A program made the position numbers and the translations under genes. A DNA stretch of 64,000 nucleotides, taken from positions 1-64,000 of the forward strand of contig CALJGV010000010.1 of the NCBI GenBank assembly GCA_938075305.1, in the 5' to 3' direction. The DNA comes from an uncultured bacterium. Its GTDB lineage: Bacteria; Planctomycetota; UBA1135; GCA-002686595. Shown one piece after another: positions 8,825 to 17,100 of this stretch. Position 1 is the first letter of the stretch, and the number at the start of each line of letters is the position of its first letter. The notes below the pieces were generated by a model that did not search any database, was not told where the DNA came from, and saw nothing but the letters and a program-made list of their open reading frames with translations.

Positions 8825-9617
8825 CATCTGGCAGGAGAACAAGCGCTTCATCACCACGGTGGGGTCCGGGTTCCTCGTGTTCCTCATCGGGTACTTCGTG
8901 GTGGAGGGCGTGTATGCGGGGGATATCGACAACATCAATCGAAGCAACTCCCAGGCGCGCCGGAAGCTCAACACGGAGATGTTCACCGCCGACGACCGTG
9001 AGGTCGCCCAGGGCGAGAACGACGCGCTGCTGAAGAGCTTCGAGACCCTCACCGCTGCGGTGGCCTTCACCCCGCGCCCCGAGTTCGACCTGGAGGGGCG
9101 CGCGGGCTCCGCGCGGAACGTCTACATGTCCTCGGTCGACCGCGTGCGTAACCGGGTCGAGGACCTGGCCAGCCGCCGCCGAGCCCGCTTGCCGGAGGGC
9201 CTCGACCTTGAGCGACTCGAGACCAACAACGTCGACGCTATCGAGCGCAACCTCCACGCCCTCGATCTCCTCGAGCGCGTGCTCGTGCTTGCCGTCGAGT
9301 CTGGCGTGAAGCAGGTCCGCAGCGCGGACATCAAGCTCGACCCCGCGTTCACCGCGCGGCGCGGCCTGGGTTCCATCGAAAAGACCAAGGTCGAGGTGGA
9401 CATCGTCGCGAGCCCGGACGCGGTGGCCCGCTGGCTGCTTGCCTGCGAGACGCCGGCGGACGGCGGCGCCGACAACACGGTGCGCCAGCAGGCGCTCCCG
9501 ATCGATTCGATCGACGCGCGCCGCGCCACGTCCAAGTCGGACGAGGTGCAGGCCAAGGTCACCTTCCTCGTCGTTCGTGTGAACGAGGTCGAAGTCTCCG
9601 ATGACGAGGACGCCTGA
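8811..9617 (+). CDS. PilO/GspM-like inner-membrane protein
   Basis: A 268-residue bitopic membrane protein: a short cytoplasmic start, one membrane helix (about 16-36), a helical/coiled-coil region (40-170) and a C-terminal alpha-beta part. This layout and its place straight after the PilM-PilN fusion fit PilO or GspM, the partners of PilN/GspL in the inner-membrane platform. No diagnostic motif is visible, as usual for this poorly conserved family, so the call rests on topology and position. It overlaps the previous gene by 14 bases and is followed by a 45-base gap before the TPR gene. Confidence 0.62.
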   Translation: MDLNDIWQENKRFITTVGSGFLVFLIGYFVVEGVYAGDIDNINRSNSQARRKLNTEMFTADDREVAQGENDALLKSFETLTAAVAFTPRPEFDLEGRAGSARNVYMSSVDRVRNRVEDLASRRRARLPEGLDLERLETNNVDAIERNLHALDLLERVLVLAVESGVKQVRSADIKLDPAFTARRGLGSIEKTKVEVDIVASPDAVARWLLACETPADGGADNTVRQQALPIDSIDARRATSKSDEVQAKVTFLVVRVNEVEVSDDEDA

Positions 9618-9662
9618 GCGCGTCTCCCACCGACCATTCGCTACCCCCAACTGTCGAGCTAG

Positions 9663-12377
9663 ATGCGCAAAGAGCCCATCGTCTTCCTGATCTTCGCCGC
9701 CTTCGTGGGCTGGAAGTTCAACGCAATGCTCTCCGACTCCGGGTCAGGGAGGCGCTCCAACAGGGTCAAGCCCAAGGAGTACGTGAGCCTCCAGGCCCCG
9801 GACGTCGACCTCGCGCTGGCGGACCGGGGACGCTCCCTGACCCTGGACCGGGACCTGTTCTCGCCGCCGTCACCCACGTCGTCGCTGCCGCCCCTGGGGG
9901 TGGCGCTGCCGCCCCTCGAGCCCATGATGGCCCTCGCGCCGCCCACGGGCTGGGGCCCCATCCCCGCCCTCTACGGGGAGTTCCTCCGCCGCCCCGAGCG
10001 CCCCGCCAACGCCAGCGTGGTGCCCGGCCTCTTCGACTCCATCGACAGCGGTGGGTCGGGGATGGAGGGCGAAGAGGCGCCCTCCGGAGAGCTGGCCACG
10101 GAGCTCTCCGACGACCCCGAGGCGCGCGCCGCGCAGATCGCCGGGCTCAAGAAGGAGTACGACTGGATCTACACCAACAAGTTCGAGTTCGGCCGGATCC
10201 TGAACGAGAACCGCTACGAGCTCCCGGACCTGGACGACCCCCAGCTGGTCTTCCTGCCCGTGAACCCCGCGACCGGCTCACCCCTCTACCGGACGCCGAT
10301 CACCTATGAGCCCGGGCGAGTCGATGAGTTCGGCCTCGTTGACAACGCGCTGACCGAGGTCGAGGTCGGGCTCGTCCGCTTCGGCGACCCGCTCCAGCCC
10401 GGGGAGTTCGAGTCGGCGCTCCAGTTCGCAGACTCCTGCCTGCTCAAGCGCAACGAGACGCCTCGAGCGCTGGAGGTCGCAGAGACGCTGTACCAGCGCG
10501 CCCAGCAGATCAACCTCCAGGACGACGCGCGGCCCCGGATGGGCCTCGCCACCTGCTACCAGCTCGGCTTCCGCTTCGAGGATTCCTACGACACCTACCG
10601 ATCACTGCTCGAGAGCGGTCACGAGACCAACGCCTCGATCCACGCCCGCCTTGGCGTCCTGCTGGGGCAGCTGCGCATGAAAGACGCCGCGGAGGCGAGC
10701 TTCCGCGAGGGCCTCCGGACCGAGCGCACCAACTGGGAGGCGCGCTACTGGTACGGGCGCTTCCTTGTCCGTGAGGGGCGCACCCTCGAGGCGCTCGAGC
10801 ACCTCCAGGAGGCGGTACGCCGGGAGCCCAAGGCTCCGGAGGAGCGGGCCATGCGGGTCCAGATCCGGCTCGCCTACGCCGGGGCCCTCCTCGGCGCGGG
10901 CAAGATGGACGAGTCTGTTGCGGCCTTCGGGACCGCGCTGAGCGCCGACGCGGCCAACGAGGTCGGTCTGCAGGCGGTCGCGGCCGCCGGGACCCTGTCG
11001 GCCATGCGCTTCACCGACGACGCGTCCTCGCTCATGGGGGCGGGGTTCGGAGGCGGCGATGGGGCCCCCGTGGAGGGCGGCTTCGACGTGCTCCTGGCCG
11101 CGGGGCTCTACGCCATGGATTCCGGTGAGTTCGAGGTGGCCGCCCAGACCCTGGGACTCGCCCTGGACGCTGACCCCTTCCGCCGCTTCGAGGCCCTGCG
11201 CGCCATGAGCCGGCTGGCCGAGATCTCCGGTAACCGCGAGGAGGCGGTGACCTTCGCCGACGAGGCGCTGCGCGCCGCGCCGGGGGACCCCTGGACCCTC
11301 TATCAGCGCGGTCGCCTCTACGAGCAGGACGGCGACGAGTTCGAGGCACGCGCGGCCTACCGTGCGGCGCTCGACGTGGAGCTGGACCTCGTGCCGGCCC
11401 TCGAGCGCATGGGGGCCCTGCTCCAGGCGTCCGGCGACCACGCCGGCGCGGAGCGTTATTACGAGCGCGCGCTCGCGGTGGAGAAGGGGAGCGCCTCGCT
11501 CTGGTCACGGCGCGGCTGGAACTCGCTGCAGGCGGAGGACCTCGGCCGCGCCGAGATCTGCTTCGGCGAGGCGCGCCGGCTCTCGCCCGCGCTGGCCTCG
11601 GCCCGCGCAGGGGTGGCCTGGTGGAACTACGCCTCGGGGGACTCCGCCGAGGCCATCACCCTGTTCAGCGAGATTGTCGACGACCGACGGGCCGCGGGCG
11701 ACGAGGACGCGGTCACGGTGTACGCCACCGCCCAGGGCGCGCGCATCGTCGACCACGAGTCCAAGGAGGTCTGGCTCGACCGCTTCGACCGCGCCCCCGG
11801 GCGGGTCGGGAACGGCTGGGTCCTGGACCAGGGCTTCGGCCCCCTGGTGGACATCCGGGACGAGAGCATCGCCATCGAGGGGCAGAACGACCGGGGCGGG
11901 CGCACCCGCGCCTTTCGGTCTCTGCCGCCCGATCGCTTCCTGGCCTTCTCCTGCGTGCTGACCGTGGGGCCCAAGGCGAAGGGCACCCGCGCAGGGGTCT
12001 TCATCTCCTCGGAGCGGGCCCGACCGGGCGGCGAGGCCCAGGTGACCGCCGAGGTGGTGGTGTGCCGCAACCGGGACGGGCTGATCGAGGCCCGGGTGCA
12101 GAAGTCACCCACGGATGAGGAGGCGACCTTCAAGCAGCTGGTCGGGCCCGAGTGGCCCGTCGGCGAGCCGATCCGCGTGGAGATCGAGCGGGTCGGGGAC
12201 GACCTCGACGCCACCTTCACCATCTACATCGACGGCGAGCCGGTGGCCACCAACGTGGAGTGCGACCGCCTCACGTCCTCGCGCCAGCCCATCAACTTCG
12301 GCGTCTTCGTGGGCGGCGAGGCGGGGCGCCGGGCAGACCTGATCATGGACGACGCTCGGGTCGTCCGGAGGCGCTGA
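9663..12377 (+). CDS. large TPR protein with C-terminal LamG-like domain, pilus operon
   Basis: A 904-residue protein with an uncleaved N-terminal membrane helix (about 6-22), a Pro-rich linker and a long array of tetratricopeptide-type helical repeats (about 250-665). Repeats such as AEASFREGLR, ALEHLQEAVRREP and AERYYERALAVEKG are easy to see. The last ~200 residues (from about 700) are beta-rich and end in a strand with MDDARVVRR, resembling concanavalin/LamG-like sandwich domains. Its place between the PilO-like gene and the major pseudopilin is where gspC/pilP genes often sit, and TPR proteins such as PilF/PilW help secretins assemble, so a role in linking the platform to the outer membrane is possible (inference). 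The lectin-like tail is unusual for either. Confidence 0.75.
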   Translation: MRKEPIVFLIFAAFVGWKFNAMLSDSGSGRRSNRVKPKEYVSLQAPDVDLALADRGRSLTLDRDLFSPPSPTSSLPPLGVALPPLEPMMALAPPTGWGPIPALYGEFLRRPERPANASVVPGLFDSIDSGGSGMEGEEAPSGELATELSDDPEARAAQIAGLKKEYDWIYTNKFEFGRILNENRYELPDLDDPQLVFLPVNPATGSPLYRTPITYEPGRVDEFGLVDNALTEVEVGLVRFGDPLQPGEFESALQFADSCLLKRNETPRALEVAETLYQRAQQINLQDDARPRMGLATCYQLGFRFEDSYDTYRSLLESGHETNASIHARLGVLLGQLRMKDAAEASFREGLRTERTNWEARYWYGRFLVREGRTLEALEHLQEAVRREPKAPEERAMRVQIRLAYAGALLGAGKMDESVAAFGTALSADAANEVGLQAVAAAGTLSAMRFTDDASSLMGAGFGGGDGAPVEGGFDVLLAAGLYAMDSGEFEVAAQTLGLALDADPFRRFEALRAMSRLAEISGNREEAVTFADEALRAAPGDPWTLYQRGRLYEQDGDEFEARAAYRAALDVELDLVPALERMGALLQASGDHAGAERYYERALAVEKGSASLWSRRGWNSLQAEDLGRAEICFGEARRLSPALASARAGVAWWNYASGDSAEAITLFSEIVDDRRAAGDEDAVTVYATAQGARIVDHESKEVWLDRFDRAPGRVGNGWVLDQGFGPLVDIRDESIAIEGQNDRGGRTRAFRSLPPDRFLAFSCVLTVGPKAKGTRAGVFISSERARPGGEAQVTAEVVVCRNRDGLIEARVQKSPTDEEATFKQLVGPEWPVGEPIRVEIERVGDDLDATFTIYIDGEPVATNVECDRLTSSRQPINFGVFVGGEAGRRADLIMDDARVVRRR

Positions 12378-12380
12378 TCC

Positions 12381-13040
12381 ATGATGCACCATCGAACCCT
12401 TCGTCGCGGCGGCGCGGCCGGCACTGCACGCGCGGGCTTCTCCCTGATCGAGCTGCTCGCAGTGATCATCATCGTGGCGCTGCTCTTCGCCTTCCTGATC
12501 CCGAACCTGCTCTCGTCCAAGGACGCGGTGAACTCCAAGATGACCGGCACCTGGCTCGACCAGGTGTCCGCGGAGATATCGGCGTATGCCAGGGACAAGG
12601 GGGACTTCCCCCCGTCGACGTTCCCCCGCAAGCTCGACCCCAAGCCGAGCAAGACGAACATGGGGGTCGAGTCGCTCCTGATCGCGCTCATGCCCGCCGA
12701 CGGCTCCTACCTGGCGGGTGGCGACTACGACGACCGCCTTGGGAACACGGACGGGGATGACAGCAAGAAGCCCCACTCCCGCTTCCAGAGCTCCGAGGTG
12801 TTCGAGCTCTGCGATCACTGGGACAACCCGATCGTCTACCTGCACCGCCGGGACTACGACAAGGGCGGGACCTACCTGACCTTCAGCGAGGAGGCGGGGG
12901 ATTGGATCGAGGAGAAGGTCGTCGCCGCGATCAACCCGACCACCGGGTCACCCTATCGCCAGGACACCTTCCAGCTCATCTCGGCGGGACCGGACGGCAA
13001 GTTCGGGACCGCGGACGACATCGGCAACTTCAAGCGCTGA
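12381..13040 (+). CDS. gspG: major pseudopilin, GspG-like
   Basis: A 219-residue class III prepilin-like protein. The type-III signal is clear: a basic leader, cleavage predicted after Gly19 in ARAG/FSLIEL, phenylalanine at +1, glutamate at +5 and a hydrophobic stretch to about residue 41. The C-terminus carries SAGPDGKFGTADDIGNF, which matches the calcium-binding loop typical of GspG major pseudopilins. The middle is longer than in E. coli-type GspG (about 140 residues mature). The start ATG lies three bases after the TPR gene's stop. It should be processed by the prepilin peptidase and form the body of the pseudopilus. No prepilin peptidase gene is present in the window. Confidence 0.9.
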   Translation: MMHHRTLRRGGAAGTARAGFSLIELLAVIIIVALLFAFLIPNLLSSKDAVNSKMTGTWLDQVSAEISAYARDKGDFPPSTFPRKLDPKPSKTNMGVESLLIALMPADGSYLAGGDYDDRLGNTDGDDSKKPHSRFQSSEVFELCDHWDNPIVYLHRRDYDKGGTYLTFSEEAGDWIEEKVVAAINPTTGSPYRQDTFQLISAGPDGKFGTADDIGNFKR

Positions 13041-13062
13041 GCCAGGGCGGACCCAGAGACCG

Positions 13063-14142
13063 ATGTGGAATGAACCCGCCCGCCGCGCGATCGCCGCGCC
13101 CCTCAGGCCTGGCCTGAGCGGAGGCCGCCCTTCCCGGCGGCCGGAGGTGGGGTTCACCCTGGTCGAGTTGCTGCTGGTGATGACCCTGATCGGCATCGTC
13201 CTTGGGGTCGGGCTCGGGAGCTTCGCGTCCTTCGATCCCGGTCGCGGCGCGGCCCGTGGCCTGGTGGCGAATGCCCTCCGGCAGACGCGGAACACCGCCA
13301 TCGAGCGGGGTGCTCCGGCGCGGATCCTGATCGACCGCGAGCGCAAGGCGGTGCGGTCGGAGGCGTTCACCGTGGCGGGGACCTGGCGCTTCGAGGATCA
13401 ATCCCTGGCTGGGGCCCGCGGGGTGGACGGCATCGCGGACGGCTTCCCCGGACCCTTCCTCTCGGAGGAGGGCTACGTCGGCAAGGCCCTCGACCTCGAC
13501 CTGGGCCCGCGCGGTGCCAAGGTGCAGATCGACCTGAGCTCCGACCCCATCTTCGACCTGGGAAGTGGCTTCCGCCTCTCGGTGATGCTGCGCCCCGTGT
13601 CCTTCGTGAACGCGGACGTGGTCGACCTCGGTAAGGTGGTGAAGGTCAAGGCGCAGAGCGACGGCTCGGTGACCTTCGAGCTCACGACCCAGCGGCAGGA
13701 CGGCCTCGGAAGGCCCGTGAAGGGGGAGACCATCAGCCTCCGTTCCGGTGGCGGCGTGCTTGAGCCCGGGCACTGGACAGCCATCGAGCTCCGCTACGAC
13801 CGCCGCCGGGTGGTGGCGCTCGCGGACGGAGTCCCCGTGGCCGAGCGGGAGGAGACGCGTCCGATCTGGGGCCTCGAGGGCGCCCTCGTCCTCGGCGGCG
13901 GCCGCCAGCGCTTCCCCGGGCGTGTGGACGACGTGGTGCTCTCGGTCATCACCGTGGGCGATGAGGTCATCCTCCCCAAGAGCGCCGAATTCCTGGCGAG
14001 CGGCCCGACGGAGGTTCGCTTCGACGAGAGCGGGGCTCTCGACCCCGTGTTCCACGCGGGCCCGGTGGGCATCGAGTTGATCTTCGACGACGGACGCACG
14101 GACCTGATCACGGTGCGGGCGCTGGGGACGGTGGACGCATGA
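13063..14142 (+). CDS. minor pseudopilin, GspH-like, with inserted LamG-like domain
   Basis: A 359-residue prepilin-like protein. The signal EVG/FTLVELL is cleaved after Gly30, with Glu at +5, and the N-terminal helix with PGRGAARGLVANALRQTRNTAIERG is characteristic of GspH/FimT. From about residue 110 to 300 there is an extra domain with LamG features: FRLSVMLRPVSF, a W-containing strand in EPGHWTAIELRYD, and a closing FPGRVDDVVLSV. The last ~60 residues return to the GspH-type ending (VGIELIFDDGR..). So a LamG-like sandwich seems to have been inserted into the GspH globular domain. Typical GspH has about 170-190 residues. The gene overlaps the GspK gene by four bases (ATGA). Confidence 0.85.
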   Translation: MWNEPARRAIAAPLRPGLSGGRPSRRPEVGFTLVELLLVMTLIGIVLGVGLGSFASFDPGRGAARGLVANALRQTRNTAIERGAPARILIDRERKAVRSEAFTVAGTWRFEDQSLAGARGVDGIADGFPGPFLSEEGYVGKALDLDLGPRGAKVQIDLSSDPIFDLGSGFRLSVMLRPVSFVNADVVDLGKVVKVKAQSDGSVTFELTTQRQDGLGRPVKGETISLRSGGGVLEPGHWTAIELRYDRRRVVALADGVPVAEREETRPIWGLEGALVLGGGRQRFPGRVDDVVLSVITVGDEVILPKSAEFLASGPTEVRFDESGALDPVFHAGPVGIELIFDDGRTDLITVRALGTVDA

Positions 14143-17100
14143 GGGGCCTGATCCACCGCACCGCCGTCCGCGGCTCCTCCGCCGCCGTTCCCGCCGAGCA
14201 GGGCTTCGTGCTGGTGCTCGTCCTCTTCATCCTGCTGGCGCTCTTCGCCCTGACGGCGCCGTTCCTCGCGACCGCCCGCAACGCGGACGCGGCGAGCGAG
14301 TTCGAGAAGAACGACGTGCAGCTGCGCCTCGCCCTGGACGCCGCCGGCAGGCACGCGCGGCTGAGCCTCGATCAGACCCACCCCGCCCTCGATCCCACGC
14401 CCTACTACGACGGCCTGGACGAGGTGCAGGTGTCCATGGACTTCCCCGCCGGGGTCTTCGACCCCGCGGACCCCAACGGGGTCGCCTTCGGGCTGGGCGT
14501 GGTCGACGTGGCGGGGCTCGTGGACCTCAACAGCGCGTCCCCGCAAGTTCTAGGCAACCTCCTGGGGCAGGTGGCGCGCCTCGGCGCGCCCACGAGCGGC
14601 GGCGGTGACTCGCTCAGCCTCGCGGGCGGCAGCGACTTCGCTCCGGGCACGGTCGTGTCGGTGGATGGCGAGCTGATCCGGTTGGGGGACCCCGACAAGA
14701 AGGACGAGAGCGCCCGGATGGTGTCCGAGCGGGGGCTGGGGACGGTTCAGGACGACGAGGGCGCCTGGCAGACCACCGGGCCGCGGCCTCCCTCCACCCA
14801 CGGGGTCGGAGCGGCGGTGCTCGGTCAGCAGGCCTTCGCTCCGGCCATCTGGCGAACCCTGTCAGCGGACGGAGCTCCCCAGGCCATCTCGACCCTCGAC
14901 GAGATCAGGGCGGCGGACCAATTCGCCCTCTCGGGCGGCTTCGACGAGGCGTCGCTGCTCCTGCTGCGGAGGACCGCCACCGCCCATGGGGGCCTCAGCG
15001 CCGGCCCGGTCTGGCAGCGGGCGACGCGCCTGGTCAGCCCGCTGCAGGCGGGGCTCGCCCTGTCCTTCCGGCCCGAGCAGGGCCGCTGGATGGGGGTGGG
15101 GAGCACCGTGCGGATCTCGGACGGGGTCAACACCGAGCTGCGCGTCATCATCCAGCGCGGCCGGGATGGGCGGGTCTACGTGGACCGGGTGCTGGACAAC
15201 GACTACGAGGCCTTCCTGACCACCGTGGAGGTCCTGGCGCGCCGCCCGGTGAACATCAACACGGCGCCCCGCGAGGTGCTGGTGGCGCTGTTCACCAACC
15301 TGACGCTCTTCGGGCAGAACCACCGGATCGACGAGCGCGAGGCGCGCAACCTGGCGGCGACGGTCATGGAGTCCCGCCCCTTCACCGGGATGAAGGACTT
15401 CGCCGAGCGGTTGGTGTTTCCCGCCGGCGGCATCGACGTCCTGCCCAGCGACGCCCCGGTGGTCCCCGCGGTGTTCGATGGCAACGGTTCGATCCTCGAT
15501 GACCCCCGGGACGCGGCGGCCCTCTACATGAACGGGCTCAACGCCAACGACGCCCGGCTCGGCTTCGCGACCATGCCCTTCGGGTTCAGCTCGCGCCAGG
15601 TGTTCGAGCTCGAGCTGCGCGCCAACGTGAGCGCCGAGAGCGGCATCGCCCGGGCCAGCGGGGCGCGCGACCGCCTCGAGCTCGTGGTCCCCCAGATGGA
15701 GGAGCTGCTGACGGTCATCGCCCGCCAGGAGGACTTCGAGGACCAGTTCCGACTGACGCGCTCCGCTCCCTACTGGCTCACCGGCCCGGAGACCACCGGG
15801 CGCTATGACGGGGGCGTGACGCCGCCCTCACGGCTCATCCCGAACCTCGGGACCCTCGACGGGCAAAGTTACATCCCCGGGATCAGCGAGCCCGTGGTCG
15901 ATGGGGACGGCAACCCCGTGCCCCCGGTGCGGACCTTCGCCTCCCGGGAGGAGGACGGCTTCGTCCAGCTGGACCCGATCCGCGTGGAGGGGACCCAGTT
16001 CACGGCCGGGCGGATCATGCACTTCGATCAGGAGAGTCGCACCCTCGAGGGGCGCTACCTGCCGGACGAGACGGTCACCCTCGAGACCACCGATGAGATG
16101 GTGAGTTGGACGGGGCGCCTGGCCCCCGACGTGCTCGCGCCCCTCAACGTCTCCATGTGGGTCCGACCGGAGAGCGGCGGCGACGGGACGATCATGTCGG
16201 TCGGGGACCGCACCGACGCCTCGGACCGCGTCGTCCTGGGGATGTCGGGGGACAACCTCGTGCTGCGCGTCCTCGACGGCATGGGGGACCACCGGGACAC
16301 CGCGTTCCAGGAGGTCTCCGAGCTCCGCTACCCGATCGCCAGCGGCGCAGGGATCCCCGGCCTGCCCATCGGGGTCTGGAGCCACATCTCCGTGGACGTG
16401 CGCGGGAACCGGCCGGACCAGATGAACATGCTGGTCAACGGCAACGCCACCGGGGTGGAGCGCCTGGGCATGACGCGGCTCGCGGGTCCCGTGGGGACCG
16501 GCGACGGCACGATCCTCGTGGAGTCCACCGAGGGCTTCCCGCCGGTCTGCGCCCTGCGCATCGGCAACGAGATCATCGAGGCGACGGTGGCCAGCGAGAC
16601 GTCGTTCCTGGTCCAGCATGAATTTGTCGGGCCCAACGCCGGGTTCGGCGGCCGACTGTCACGGGTTCGTTTCGACGTGGAGGGCTCCGAGTCCGCGACG
16701 CCCGTGGCCCAGGCGGCCGCGGTGATCACCGGCAGCTACGGGGTGGGGACCCCGGTGATCCACTACGGCTATAGCCTCCCGCTCACGCGCAACGTGCCCT
16801 CGGGCCAGTCCGTGCTCCCCGGGGAGCTGGGCCCCTTCCGCGTCGGGCAAGCCGTCGGCCTACCGGGTGACAACTCCCTCGAGCCGGTGCAGGTCCAGGG
16901 CCCCTTTGGCCCGATCACGGTGGGCCGCGGCTGGGGCCCCGAGGTGCTCGGGCCCCTGACCCTGGCCCTGGGGGATGCGCCGGAGGCGGACCCCGAGGGC
17001 ACCGACCTCATGGCGGGCTTCAACCCCAACGGCGGCTACGCCATTCTCTCGGGCCCGAGGCTCGGACCCGTCAACGGGCTCGACCCCAACAGCCCCGACG

